Source: Citrobacter sp. Res13-Sevr-PEB04-36 (GTDB lineage Bacteria; Pseudomonadota; Gammaproteobacteria; Enterobacterales; Enterobacteriaceae). From it: 37,787 nt of DNA. Location of the stretch: the NCBI RefSeq assembly GCF_015672735.1, contig NZ_JADABY010000013.1, positions 1 to 37,787 on the forward strand. Reading direction: 5' to 3'. The notes under the pieces are model-generated. The model worked only from the letters and a program-made list of their open reading frames with translations. It had not been told where the DNA came from and did not search any database. Position 1 is the first letter of the stretch; each line of letters opens with the position of its first letter. Both the position numbers and the translations under genes were made by a program. Positions 23,983 through 33,327 of this stretch are shown one piece after another.

Positions 23983-26849
23983 TGATTCACTTTACCTTGA
24001 ACGGCGCTGCGCGCGAGATGAAGGTCAATCCCGGCGCTAACGTACAGGCGCTGCTTTTCGGCCTCGGGATGCACTCGGTGCGCAACAGCGACGATGGTTT
24101 CGGCTTCGCGGGCTCCGACGCGATTCTGTTTAACGGCCGCATCGTGAACGCCTCCCTGCTGATCGCCGCTCAGCTTGAACAGGCGGAGATCCGCACCAGC
24201 GAATCGCTGGGCAAATGGAATCAGCTCAGTCTGGTGCAGCAGGCGATGGTCGATGTCGGCGTGGTGCAATCGGGCTATAACGATCCCGCCGCCGCGCTGA
24301 TTATCAGCGATCTGCTGGATCGTATCGCCGCCCCGACGCGCGATGAGATCGATGACGCGCTCTCCGGATTATTTAGCCGCGACGCGGGCTGGCAGCAATA
24401 TTATCAGGTGATCGAACTGGCGGTGGCGCGTAAAGGCGACCCGCAGATCGCTATCGATAGCGCCCCGACCTTCCGCGACGATCTGGCGATCGTCGGCAAG
24501 CTGTATCCGAAAACCGATGCGGCAACCATGGTGCAGGCCAAGCCCTGCTACGTGGAGGACCGCGTCACACCGGACGCCTGCATTATTAAAATGCTGCGCA
24601 GCCCGCATCCCCACGCGCTAATTACTCATCTTGACGTCAGCAAGGCCGAGGCGCTGCCCGGCGTGATTCACGTGATCACCCATCTTAACTGCCCTGATAT
24701 CTATTATACCCCCGGCGGGCAGAGCGCACCGGAGCCGTCACCGCTCGACCGGCGGATGTTCGGTAAGAAGCTACGCCACGTCGGCGATCGCGTCGCGGCG
24801 GTTGTCGCAGAAAGTGAAGATATTGCATTGGCCGCGCTGAAGCTTATCGACGTCAAATATGAGGTGCTTAAGCCGGTGATGTCGATTGATGAGGCGATGG
24901 CCGATGACGCGCCGGTGGTTCACGATGAACCGGTGGTGTACGTCGCTGGCGCACCGGATACGCTGGAAGAAGATAACCGCCACGCCACCCAGCGCGGCGA
25001 ACATATGATTATCAATTTCCCCATTGGCTCGCGCCCGCGCAAGAATATCGCCGCCAGCATTCACGGCCATATTGGCGATATGGAGAAAGGTTTCGCTGAA
25101 GCCGATGTGGTTATCGAGCGCACCTACTCCTCCACTCAGGCCCAGCAGTGCCCGACGGAACCGCATCTTTGTTTTACCCGCATGGACGGCGATCGTCTGG
25201 TTATTCACGCCTCTACCCAGGTTCCGTGGCACCTTCGCCGCCAGGTGGCGCGTCTGGTCGGCATGAAGCAGCACAAGGTTCACGTGATTAAAGAGCGCGT
25301 GGGCGGCGGTTTCGGCTCCAAGCAGGACATCCTGTTGGAAGAGGTCTGCGCCTGGGCCACCTGCGTCACCGGACGCCCGGTCTATTTCCGCTATACCCGT
25401 GAAGAGGAGTTTATCGCCAATACCTCTCGCCACGTCGCCAAGGTGACGGTGAAGCTGGGGGCGAAGAAAGATGGTCGCCTGACGGCGGTGAAGATGGATT
25501 TCCGCGCCAACACCGGCCCCTACGGCAACCATTCGCTGACCGTACCGTCCAACGGACCGGCGCTGTCGCTGCCGCTGTATCCCTGCGATAACGTCGATTT
25601 CAAAGTGACGACCTACTACAGCAATATCTGCCCAACCGGCGCTTATCAGGGCTATGGCGCACCGAAGGGCAACTTCGCCATCACTATGGCACTGGCGGAA
25701 CTGGCGGAGCAGTTGCAGATCGATCAACTGGAGATTATCGAGCGCAACCGCGTGCATGAAGGGCAGGAGCTGAAGATCCTTGGCGCGATTGGCGAAGGTA
25801 AAGCGCCAACGTCGGTGCCTACCGCTGCCAGCTGTGCGCTGGAGGAGATCCTGCGTCAGGGCCGCGAGATGATCCAATGGTCGTCACCGAAACTGCACGC
25901 GGGCGACTGGCGGACAGGTCGCGGCGTGGCGATCATTATGCAGAAGTCGGGGATCCCGGACATCGACCAGGCCAACTGCATGATCAAGCTCGAATCCGAT
26001 GGCACCTTTATCGTCCATTCCGGCGGCGCGGATATCGGTACCGGACTGGATACGGTGGTCACCAAGCTGGCGGCAGAAGTACTGCACTGCCCGCCGCAGG
26101 AGGTGCATGTCATTTCCGGCGACACCGATCATGCGTTGTTCGACAAAGGCGCTTACGCCTCATCCGGCACCTGCTTCTCTGGTAATGCGGCGCGTAAGGC
26201 AGCAGAAAATCTGCGGGAAAAAATACGCTTCCACGGCGCAGAGATGCTCGGGGAACAGCTAAGCGACGTTGAGCTGGTAGCCCCAGGCGTGGTGCGCGGT
26301 AAGCAGGGGGAAGTGAGCTATGCCGATATCGCCCACAAGGCCGAGACCGGTACCGGCTTCGGTACGCTGGTCGCCACCGCCAGCTATATCACTGCCGATT
26401 TCGCCTTCCCGTATGGAGCCAACTTCGCCGAAGTGGCGGTGAATACCCGCACCGGTGAAATCCGCCTCGACAAGTTCTATGCGCTGCTGGACTGCGGCAC
26501 GCCGGTTAACCCGGAGCTGGCGCTGGGGCAAATTTACGGGGCGTCGATGCGCGCCATTGGTCATAGCCTGACGGAGGAGATTCTTTACGACGCACAGGGC
26601 CATCCGCTTACCCGCGATCTGCGCAGCTATGGCGCGCCGAAAATCGGCGATATTCCGCATGATTTCCGCGCGGTGCTGGTGCCAAGCGATGACAAGGTCG
26701 GCCCGTTTGGCGCGAAATCAATCTCCGAAATCGGCGTCAACGGCGCGGCTCCGGCGATTGCCACCGCCATTCACGATGCCTGCGGCGTCTGGCTACGCGA
26801 ATGGCATTTCACGCCAGAGAAAATACTGAGCGCGTTAGGAAAACTGTAA
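23979..26849 (+). CDS. xdhD: Molybdenum hydroxylase XdhD (probable selenium-dependent purine hydroxylase)
   Basis: 956 residues, the E. coli length. Residues about 1-150 resemble a fused XdhC-type 2Fe-2S domain but have no cysteine: the usual QCGFCTPG region reads QSGYNDPA, and the first Cys lies near residue 190. From about 185, XDH a/b hammerhead and molybdopterin domains follow, with VGGGFGSKQD, GAYQGYGAPKG, GGADIGTGLD and a late Glu in AKSISEIGVNG. The family is called a hypoxanthine or xanthine oxidase/dehydrogenase and, because it co-occurs with YqeB/YqeC, a candidate labile-selenium enzyme. It overlaps ygfM by four bases and ends the ygfK-ssnA-ygfM-xdhD operon before a large REP array. 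The molybdenum assignment is strong; selenium dependence and substrate are inferred. Confidence 0.95.
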   Translation: MMIHFTLNGAAREMKVNPGANVQALLFGLGMHSVRNSDDGFGFAGSDAILFNGRIVNASLLIAAQLEQAEIRTSESLGKWNQLSLVQQAMVDVGVVQSGYNDPAAALIISDLLDRIAAPTRDEIDDALSGLFSRDAGWQQYYQVIELAVARKGDPQIAIDSAPTFRDDLAIVGKLYPKTDAATMVQAKPCYVEDRVTPDACIIKMLRSPHPHALITHLDVSKAEALPGVIHVITHLNCPDIYYTPGGQSAPEPSPLDRRMFGKKLRHVGDRVAAVVAESEDIALAALKLIDVKYEVLKPVMSIDEAMADDAPVVHDEPVVYVAGAPDTLEEDNRHATQRGEHMIINFPIGSRPRKNIAASIHGHIGDMEKGFAEADVVIERTYSSTQAQQCPTEPHLCFTRMDGDRLVIHASTQVPWHLRRQVARLVGMKQHKVHVIKERVGGGFGSKQDILLEEVCAWATCVTGRPVYFRYTREEEFIANTSRHVAKVTVKLGAKKDGRLTAVKMDFRANTGPYGNHSLTVPSNGPALSLPLYPCDNVDFKVTTYYSNICPTGAYQGYGAPKGNFAITMALAELAEQLQIDQLEIIERNRVHEGQELKILGAIGEGKAPTSVPTAASCALEEILRQGREMIQWSSPKLHAGDWRTGRGVAIIMQKSGIPDIDQANCMIKLESDGTFIVHSGGADIGTGLDTVVTKLAAEVLHCPPQEVHVISGDTDHALFDKGAYASSGTCFSGNAARKAAENLREKIRFHGAEMLGEQLSDVELVAPGVVRGKQGEVSYADIAHKAETGTGFGTLVATASYITADFAFPYGANFAEVAVNTRTGEIRLDKFYALLDCGTPVNPELALGQIYGASMRAIGHSLTEEILYDAQGHPLTRDLRSYGAPKIGDIPHDFRAVLVPSDDKVGPFGAKSISEIGVNGAAPAIATAIHDACGVWLREWHFTPEKILSALGKL

Positions 26850-26930
26850 CCACAAGGGGCCGCTACGGCGCAGAGGAATCCCCGGATTGCGGCTAACGCC
26901 TTATCCGGCCTACGGGAACGCAGACGACTG

Positions 26931-27252
26931 AAGGCCTGTAGCCCGGACAGATGCGCAGCATCGCCTCCAGGAGGATTCTGCGGTCTTTCTCCCGGGGGCG
27001 GCGCAAAGCGCCTTGCCCGGGCTACGGGATCGCAGACGGCTGAAGGCTTGTCGCCCGGACAGATGCGCAGCATCGCCTCCAGGAGGATTCTGCGGTCTTC
27101 CTCCCGGGGGCGGCGCAAAGCGCCTTGCCCGGGCTACGGGAACGCAGACAACTGAAAGCTTGTCGCCCGGACAGATGCGCAGCATCGCCTCCGGGAAGAT
27201 TCTGCGGTCTTGCTCCCGGGAGCGGCGCACAGCGCCTTGCCCGGGCTACAGG
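26931..27252. repeat. Tandem 112-bp REP array (about 2.8 units)
   Basis: Three consecutive units begin GCCCGGACAGATGCGCAGCA at 26941, 27053 and 27165, an exact 112-base period. Each contains one REP palindrome and an inverted partner (CGGGGGCGGCGCAAAGCGCC or a variant) joined by CAGGAGGATTCTGCGGTCTT-like and GCAGACGRCTGAA-like spacers. The last unit is cut short. It separates xdhD from xanQ. The even period and near identity point to recent tandem duplication. Confidence 0.9.
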
Positions 27253-27406
27253 ATCGCCGAAGACTTAAGTGATTCAATCAATATTAAATGCCGTCTGTGG
27301 ATTGAGAACCGTCTTTCTCAGGGCCTCCTGTGCCCAAAATTCGCAGAATTTTAATCTGCTGAATCAGATGATCAAATTTGCTTATACCCATAAAGGGAGT
27401 AAAGGG
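27253..27406. other. xanQ leader region
   Basis: No sigma-54 element or TATCA-N3-TGA motif is visible here, unlike before xdhA, ygeW and ygfK. A short dyad TGAGAA ... TTCTCA lies at about 27303-27320. The xanQ ribosome site is AAAGGGAG/AAAGGG just before 27407. Confidence 0.4.
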
Positions 27407-28807
27407 ATGTCTGATATAAACCGTGCAGGTTCCGATCTGATTTATGAACTGGAGGATCACCCTCCTTTTCACCAGACGATTGTGGGAGCGATTACCCATC
27501 TGTTGGCCATTTTCGTTCCCATGGTCACCCCCGCCCTGATCGTAGGGGCAACGCTACAACTCTCTGCGGAAACCACCGCCTATCTGGTTTCGATGGCGAT
27601 GATCGCCTCCGGGATCGGCACCTGGCTACAGGTGAACCGCTACGGCATCGTCGGCTCCGGATTACTGTCGATACAGTCGGTGAACTTCTCGTTTGTCACC
27701 GTAATGATCGCCCTTGGCAGCGGTATGAAAAGCGACGGTTTTCATGAAGAACTGATAATGTCCTCGCTGCTCGGCGTGTCGTTTGTCGGCGCGTTTCTGG
27801 TGGTCGGCTCCTCGTTTATCCTCCCCTATTTGCGCCGGGTGATCACCCCGACCGTCAGCGGTATCGTGGTACTGATGATTGGCCTGAGCCTGATTAAAGT
27901 CGGCATTATTGATTTTGGCGGCGGCTTCGCGGCAAAGAGCAGCGGCACCTACGGTAATTACGAAAATCTCGGTGTGGGTTTATTGGTCCTGATGGTGGTG
28001 ATTGGCTTCAACTGCTGTCGTAGCCCGCTGCTGCGCATGGGGGGGATCGCCATCGGCCTGGGCGTGGGCTACGTGGTGTCGTTGTGCCTGGGAATGGTCG
28101 ATTTCAGCGGCATGAAAAACCTGCCGCTAGTGACTATCCCAATCCCCTTTAAATACGGTTTTCATTTCAGCCTGCATCACTTTCTGGTCGTCGGCACCAT
28201 TTACCTGCTGAGCGTGCTGGAAGCGGTTGGCGATATCACCGCTACGGCGATGGTGTCGAGACGCCCAATCCAGGGTGATGAGTACCAGTCGCGCCTGAAA
28301 GGCGGCGTGCTGGCGGACGGGCTGGTTTCGGTCATCGCTTCCGCGCTTGGCTCCCTGCCGCTCACCACTTTTGCGCAAAACAACGGGGTTATCCAGATGA
28401 CCGGCGTCGCCTCGCGCTATATCGGGCGCACCATCGCCGTCATGCTGGTGATCCTCGGCCTGTTCCCGACCATTGGCGGCTTCTTCACCACCATCCCCTC
28501 GGCGGTACTGGGCGGCGCGATGACGCTGATGTTCTCGATGATCGCTATCGCCGGGATCCGCATCATTATTTCCAATGGCCTGAAGCGCCGTGAAACGCTG
28601 ATCGTCGCCACCTCTCTCGGGCTGGGGCTTGGCGTCTCTTACGATCCGGAAATTTTCAAAATCTTACCCGCCTCAATTTATGTGCTGGTGGAAAACCCCA
28701 TCTGCGCAGGCGGACTGACCGCAATCCTGTTGAATATCATTCTTCCGGGCGGCTATCGGCAAGAGGACGTCTTGCCCGCAGTCGATTCAATGGAAGAAAC
28801 GGATTAA
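27407..28807 (+). CDS. xanQ: Xanthine permease XanQ
   Basis: Inner-membrane xanthine:H+ symporter of the NAT/NCS2 family, 466 residues as in E. coli XanQ. It has about 14 hydrophobic segments. The NAT signature QNNGVIQMTGVASR begins at Gln324, and a substrate-site Glu lies in SVLEAVGDITATA near residue 272, both as in the characterised E. coli protein. The ATG at 27407 matches the E. coli N-terminus MSDINxAGSDL; the longer in-frame extension to 27269 lies in leader DNA. It is the first gene of a transport-deamination group with guaD 15 bases downstream. Confidence 0.96.
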   Translation: MSDINRAGSDLIYELEDHPPFHQTIVGAITHLLAIFVPMVTPALIVGATLQLSAETTAYLVSMAMIASGIGTWLQVNRYGIVGSGLLSIQSVNFSFVTVMIALGSGMKSDGFHEELIMSSLLGVSFVGAFLVVGSSFILPYLRRVITPTVSGIVVLMIGLSLIKVGIIDFGGGFAAKSSGTYGNYENLGVGLLVLMVVIGFNCCRSPLLRMGGIAIGLGVGYVVSLCLGMVDFSGMKNLPLVTIPIPFKYGFHFSLHHFLVVGTIYLLSVLEAVGDITATAMVSRRPIQGDEYQSRLKGGVLADGLVSVIASALGSLPLTTFAQNNGVIQMTGVASRYIGRTIAVMLVILGLFPTIGGFFTTIPSAVLGGAMTLMFSMIAIAGIRIIISNGLKRRETLIVATSLGLGLGVSYDPEIFKILPASIYVLVENPICAGGLTAILLNIILPGGYRQEDVLPAVDSMEETD

Positions 28808-28822
28808 CTGTAAGGAGTTCAC

Positions 28823-30139
28823 ATGTCAGGAGAACACACGCTAAAAGCCGTGCGTGGTAGCTTTATCGATATCACGCGCACCATCGAACATCCCGAGGAG
28901 CTCGAATCGGCGCTGCGGTTTATCGAGGATGGATTGCTGTTAATTCGCGAGGGCAAAGTCGAATGGTTTGGCGAATGGGAAAAGGGAAAACATCGGGTTC
29001 CTGAGTCCATCCGGGTCCGCGATTATCGCGGCAAGCTGGTGATTCCGGGATTTGTCGATACCCATATTCACTACCCGCAGAGCGAGATGGTTGGCGCCTA
29101 TGGCGAGCAGCTGTTGGAGTGGCTGAACAAGCACACCTTCCCCACCGAGAGGCGCTATCAGGACCTGGAATATGCGCGCGAAATGTCCTCTTTTTTCCTC
29201 AAGCAGCTGCTGCGTAACGGCACCACCACCGCGCTGGTCTTTGGCACCGTGCATCCGCAGTCGGTAGACGCCCTGTTTGAAGCCGCCAGCCATATCAACA
29301 TGCGCATGATTGCGGGCAAAGTGATGATGGACCGCAACGCGCCGGAGTATCTGCTGGATGATGCCGAAAGCAGCTACCAGCAAAGCAAAGCGCTGATTGA
29401 ACGCTGGCACAAAAATGGTCGCCTGCTGTATGCCATCACCCCGCGCTTCGCCCCAACCTCAACGCCGCAACAGCTGGCGATGGCGCAACGTCTGCGCCAG
29501 GAGTATCCCGACACCTGGGTACATACGCATCTGTGTGAAAACAAAGATGAAATTGCCTGGGTTAAAGAGCTCTATCCCGATCATGATGGCTACCTTGACG
29601 TCTATCACCAGTATGGTTTGACCGGTAAAAACTGCGTTTTCGCCCACTGCGTACATCTGGAAGAGAAAGAGTGGGATCGCCTGAGCGAAACCGACTCCAG
29701 CATCGCTTTTTGCCCCACCTCGAACCTGTACCTCGGCAGCGGGCTGTTCAATTTGCAAAAAGCCTGGCGTAAGAAAATCAAGGTCGGGCTGGGCACTGAC
29801 ATCGGCGCAGGCACCACCTTCAACATGCTGCAAACGCTAAACGAAGCCTACAAAGTGGTGCAGTTGCAGGGATATCGACTCTCGGCCTATGAGGCGTTCT
29901 ACCTGGCAACCCTCGGCGGCGCGAAAGCGCTGGGGCTTGACCACCTGATTGGTAATTTCACTCCGGGCAAAGAGGCCGACTTTGTGGTGCTGGAGCCGAC
30001 GGCGACGCCATTGCAGCAGCTACGCTACGACAACTCGGTGTCCCTGGTCGACAAGCTGTTCGTGATGATGACGCTGGGTGACGATCGTTCTATTTATCGT
30101 ACCTATATTGACGGTCGCCTGGTGTATGAGCGCACCTGA
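28823..30139 (+). CDS. guaD: Guanine deaminase GuaD
   Basis: Zinc amidohydrolase that deaminates guanine to xanthine, 438 residues (E. coli 439). The metal-binding motif is [14 protein letters not shown] (His81, His83). HLCENKDEI near 236 has the further metal His and catalytic Glu, FAHCVHL near 275 a His, and LGTDIGAGT near 325 the Asp. It links the guanine uptake gene ghxQ (32 bases downstream) to the xanthine-using enzymes upstream. The ribosome site AAGGAG lies seven bases from the ATG. Confidence 0.97.
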   Translation: MSGEHTLKAVRGSFIDITRTIEHPEELESALRFIEDGLLLIREGKVEWFGEWEKGKHRVPESIRVRDYRGKLVIPGFVDTHIHYPQSEMVGAYGEQLLEWLNKHTFPTERRYQDLEYAREMSSFFLKQLLRNGTTTALVFGTVHPQSVDALFEAASHINMRMIAGKVMMDRNAPEYLLDDAESSYQQSKALIERWHKNGRLLYAITPRFAPTSTPQQLAMAQRLRQEYPDTWVHTHLCENKDEIAWVKELYPDHDGYLDVYHQYGLTGKNCVFAHCVHLEEKEWDRLSETDSSIAFCPTSNLYLGSGLFNLQKAWRKKIKVGLGTDIGAGTTFNMLQTLNEAYKVVQLQGYRLSAYEAFYLATLGGAKALGLDHLIGNFTPGKEADFVVLEPTATPLQQLRYDNSVSLVDKLFVMMTLGDDRSIYRTYIDGRLVYERT

Positions 30140-30171
30140 CGAAATCCTTCTATTCTGCTGAGGACATAACT

Positions 30172-31539
30172 ATGTCTGGAGATACTCTGCCTACCCCGGA
30201 TGCATCACAGCCCCACGGTGCACTGGACGCTTATTTCAAAATTTCGGCTCGCGGCAGTACGGTTCGCCAGGAAGTACTGGCGGGACTCACCACCTTTCTG
30301 GCGATGGTCTATTCGGTCATCGTGGTGCCCGGCATGTTGGGAAAAGCGGGGTTCCCGCCCGCGGCGGTGTTTGTCGCCACTTGCCTGGTTGCGGGCTTCG
30401 GTTCACTGCTGATGGGGCTGTGGGCAAACCTGCCAATGGCCATCGGCTGCGCCATTTCCCTGACCGCCTTTACCGCCTTTAGCCTGGTGCTGGGGCAGCA
30501 CATCAGTATTCCCGTCGCCTTGGGCGCGGTTTTTCTGATGGGGGTAATTTTCACCGCCATTTCGGTCACCGGGGTGCGTACCTGGATCTTGCGTAACCTG
30601 CCGATGGGGATCGCTCACGGTACCGGCATCGGTATTGGACTGTTTCTGCTGCTCATTGCAGCGAACGGTGTCGGCATGGTGATAAAAAACCCACTGGAAG
30701 GGCTGCCGGTGGCGCTCGGATCGTTTACTTCCTTTCCGGTGATCATGAGCCTGTTGGGCCTGGCGGTGATTTTTGGTCTGGAAAAAAATCGCGTCCCCGG
30801 GGGGATCCTGCTGGTCATTATTGCCATTTCCATTATCGGCCTGATTTTCGATCCCGCCGTTCAGTATCACGGCCTGGTCGCGATGCCCAGCCTGAGCGGT
30901 GAAGATGGTAAATCACTGATTTTTAGTCTCGATATCATGGGTGCGCTCCAGCCCGCCGTTCTTCCCAGCGTGCTGGCGCTGGTGATGACCGCCGTATTCG
31001 ACGCCACCGGCACTATCCGCGCCGTGGCCGGGCAGGCAAATCTGCTGGATAAAGACAACCAGATTATCAACGGCGGCAAAGCGCTGACCAGCGACTCCAT
31101 TAGCTCCGTATTCTCCGGTCTGGTCGGTGCCGCCCCTGCAGCGGTCTATATTGAATCCGCCGCAGGAACCGCCGCCGGAGGGAAAACTGGCCTGACGGCA
31201 ACCATCGTCGGCCTCCTGTTCCTGTTGATTCTGTTTTTATCGCCGCTGTCGTATTTGATTCCCGGCTACGCCACCGCGCCCGCGCTGATGTACGTGGGGT
31301 TACTGATGCTAAGTAACGTCTCGAAGCTCGATTTTGATGACTTTATTGATGCAATGTCCGGGCTGGTCTGCGCGGTATTTATCGTCCTGACCTGCAATAT
31401 CGTCACCGGCATTATGCTGGGTTTTGTCACCCTGGTTGTCGGGCGCGTCTTCGCTCGCGAGTGGCAAAAGCTGAATATCGGCACCGTGATTATCACCCTC
31501 GCCCTGGTGGCATTTTATGCCGGAGGATGGGCAATTTAA
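30172..31539 (+). CDS. ghxQ: Guanine/hypoxanthine permease GhxQ
   Basis: AzgA-like NCS2 permease of 455 residues, as in E. coli GhxQ (YgfQ), an inner-membrane proton symporter for guanine and hypoxanthine. It has about a dozen hydrophobic helices. Family motifs are [16 protein letters not shown] near residue 32, [18 protein letters not shown] near residue 273 and [18 protein letters not shown] near residue 325. The related adenine permease encoded at 34049-35392 has DSSGTLIGV and YIESTAGVSVGGRTG at the equivalent places; the Ser-to-Ala and Leu-to-Ile changes fit different substrates. It follows guaD by 32 bases. The gap to uacT is only 86 bases, with no aegA homologue. Confidence 0.95.
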   Translation: MSGDTLPTPDASQPHGALDAYFKISARGSTVRQEVLAGLTTFLAMVYSVIVVPGMLGKAGFPPAAVFVATCLVAGFGSLLMGLWANLPMAIGCAISLTAFTAFSLVLGQHISIPVALGAVFLMGVIFTAISVTGVRTWILRNLPMGIAHGTGIGIGLFLLLIAANGVGMVIKNPLEGLPVALGSFTSFPVIMSLLGLAVIFGLEKNRVPGGILLVIIAISIIGLIFDPAVQYHGLVAMPSLSGEDGKSLIFSLDIMGALQPAVLPSVLALVMTAVFDATGTIRAVAGQANLLDKDNQIINGGKALTSDSISSVFSGLVGAAPAAVYIESAAGTAAGGKTGLTATIVGLLFLLILFLSPLSYLIPGYATAPALMYVGLLMLSNVSKLDFDDFIDAMSGLVCAVFIVLTCNIVTGIMLGFVTLVVGRVFAREWQKLNIGTVIITLALVAFYAGGWAI

Positions 31540-31625
31540 GCGCCAGATGTGATGGGTCGAAAGGTTCGCCATTTTACTGCCCGGTAACCGATTTTGGCGC
31601 GTGCCGGGTTCAAGGAGAAATACAC

Positions 31626-33071
31626 ATGAGCGCCATAGATTCTCAACTTCCACCTCCCGCCGAACCCGGCGGCACCATCGACGAGGTTGACCGCATTTTA
31701 TCGCCGGGAAAAATGGTCGTCCTCGGGCTACAGCATGTACTGGTGATGTATGCGGGCGCAGTGGCAGTGCCGCTGATGATCGGCGACCGGCTCGGGCTGA
31801 ATAAAGAGGCCGTCGCGCTGCTGATTAGCTCCGATCTGTTTTGCTGCGGCGTGGTGACGCTGCTGCAATGCATTGGGATCGGTCGCTTTATGGGCATTCG
31901 TCTGCCGGTAATTATGTCGGTGACGTTTGCCGCCGTAACGCCGATGATCGCCATCGGGATGAATCCGGATATTGGCCTGCTGGGGATTTTTGGCGCAACC
32001 ATTGCCGCAGGCATCATCACCACCTTACTGGCACCGCTTATCGGGCGCTTAATCCCGCTGTTTCCTCCGCTGGTTACCGGTGTGGTGATTACCTCTATCG
32101 GCCTGAGCATTATCCAAGTCGGCATCGACTGGGCTGCAGGGGGAAAAGGGAATCCGCAGTATGGCGATCCGGTTTATTTGGGTATTTCATTTGCCGTGCT
32201 CGTTTTTATCTTATTAATCACCCGCTTTGCCAAAGGTTTTCTGTCCAACGTTGCCGTATTGTTAGGCATTATTTTCGGCTTTGCGCTGTCGTGGATGATG
32301 AATGAGGTTAACCTCTCCGGTCTGCAGGACGCCTCGTGGTTTGCCATCGTCACGCCAATGGCCTTCGGTATGCCGGTGTTTGATCCGGTATCGATTCTGA
32401 CCATGACAGCGGTGTTGATCATCGTCTTTATCGAATCGATGGGCATGTTCCTCGCCCTCGGGGAGATTGTCGGTCGCAAACTGTCTTCGCAGGATATTAT
32501 CCGCGGACTGCGCGTTGATGGCGTGGGCTCGCTGATTGGCGGCTTATTTAATAGCTTTCCCCATACGTCATTTTCACAAAACGTCGGACTGGTCAGCGTG
32601 ACCCGGGTATACAGCCGCTGGGTGTGTATTGCCTCTGGGGTTATTTTGATTCTGTTTGGCATGGTGCCCAAAATGGCGGTGCTGGTGGCGTCGATCCCGC
32701 AGTTTGTACTGGGCGGAGCCGGTCTGGTGATGTTTGGCATGGTACTGGCGACGGGGATTCGCATTCTGTCGCGCTGTAACTACACCACCAATCGCTACAA
32801 CCTCTATATTGTGGCGATCAGCCTCGGCGTGGGTATGACGCCAACATTGTCACACGATTTCTTTTCTAAACTACCTGCCGTACTCCAGCCGCTGCTGCAT
32901 AGCGGCATTATGCTGGCCACCGTTAGCGCCGTGGTGCTTAACCTCTTCTTTAATGGTTATCGCCACCATACAGAACTGGCGCAAGAAACGGCATCCTCGG
33001 GTGGAAAAGTCCGTACGGTACGCATGTGGTTGCTGTTGCAAAAGCTAAAAAAGAGCCAGCGGGAGGAGTGA
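31626..33071 (+). CDS. uacT: Uric acid permease UacT
   Basis: NAT/NCS2 family urate:H+ symporter, 481 residues (E. coli UacT/YgfU 482). The NAT signature SQNVGLVSVTRVYSR starts near residue 317 and differs from the XanQ version by Val and Arg at positions linked to urate rather than xanthine recognition. About 12-14 hydrophobic segments are present, with a basic C-terminal tail (LQKLKKSQREE). I chose ATG at 31626 with AAGGAG upstream; the in-frame extension back to 31461 overlaps ghxQ and is not needed. A 40-codon hydrophobic ORF starts two bases after the stop. In E. coli idi follows; here only an idi fragment does. Confidence 0.95.
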   Translation: MSAIDSQLPPPAEPGGTIDEVDRILSPGKMVVLGLQHVLVMYAGAVAVPLMIGDRLGLNKEAVALLISSDLFCCGVVTLLQCIGIGRFMGIRLPVIMSVTFAAVTPMIAIGMNPDIGLLGIFGATIAAGIITTLLAPLIGRLIPLFPPLVTGVVITSIGLSIIQVGIDWAAGGKGNPQYGDPVYLGISFAVLVFILLITRFAKGFLSNVAVLLGIIFGFALSWMMNEVNLSGLQDASWFAIVTPMAFGMPVFDPVSILTMTAVLIIVFIESMGMFLALGEIVGRKLSSQDIIRGLRVDGVGSLIGGLFNSFPHTSFSQNVGLVSVTRVYSRWVCIASGVILILFGMVPKMAVLVASIPQFVLGGAGLVMFGMVLATGIRILSRCNYTTNRYNLYIVAISLGVGMTPTLSHDFFSKLPAVLQPLLHSGIMLATVSAVVLNLFFNGYRHHTELAQETASSGGKVRTVRMWLLLQKLKKSQREE

Positions 33072-33072
33072 T

Positions 33073-33195
33073 ATGAATATCTTACTGCGCTGTATTATTA
33101 GCCTTTTCTTACTGATGCTGATGGCGATCCCTGCCGTTTCTGACGGTATTGCGTTAGGCATTGAAAGCCGGTTTCACTTTCTGCTTCTTTTCTAA
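33073..33195 (+). CDS. Small hydrophobic protein, 40 residues, coupled to uacT
   Basis: ATG at 33073 begins one base after the uacT stop, with GGAGGAG at the end of uacT as a strong ribosome site. The predicted protein starts MNILLRCIISLFLLMLMAIP, one transmembrane or signal-like helix of about 20 residues with a single Arg and Cys near the front, followed by a short tail rich in Phe and Leu. I do not recognise it. Tight coupling and a hairpin directly after it (33208-33238) suggest it is the true last gene of the operon, perhaps a small membrane protein associated with UacT, but the function is unknown. A random hydrophobic ORF remains possible. Confidence 0.5.
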   Translation: MNILLRCIISLFLLMLMAIPAVSDGIALGIESRFHFLLLF

Positions 33196-33207
33196 GCATC
33201 TCACTTC

Positions 33208-33238
33208 AAGCAGTTCCGTTTCTGTTACGGGACTGCTT
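33208..33238 (+). terminator. Hairpin ending the uacT operon
   Basis: AAGCAGTTCCGT and ACGGGACTGCTT form a 12-base stem with one G-T pair and a seven-base loop. No T-run follows, only CCCCCTATCGG, so termination may depend on Rho or the hairpin may be a 3'-end barrier. Confidence 0.55.
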
Positions 33239-33327
33239 CCCCCTATCGGTTAAATAGTCCGAAGTGTTAATTATTCCGTCGTATGAAGGCTTGTAATAGC
33301 GAGTGCTTAAGATTCTTGGTGGATACT

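Noticed and set aside
24771-25877. 368-codon minus-strand ORF antisense to xdhD
   Set aside because: Shadow frame; His- and Gln-rich composition typical of antisense translation.
26941-27252. CRISPR array
   Set aside because: The repeats are 112 bases long with REP palindromes and no unique spacers.
27269-27406. N-terminal extension of XanQ by 46 residues
   Set aside because: Lies in leader DNA; the ATG at 27407 has a good ribosome site and gives exactly the known 466-residue length.
33283-33327. Upstream extension of the idi fragment to 33283
   Set aside because: Residues before the Met at 33328 do not resemble Idi and no ribosome site supports them.
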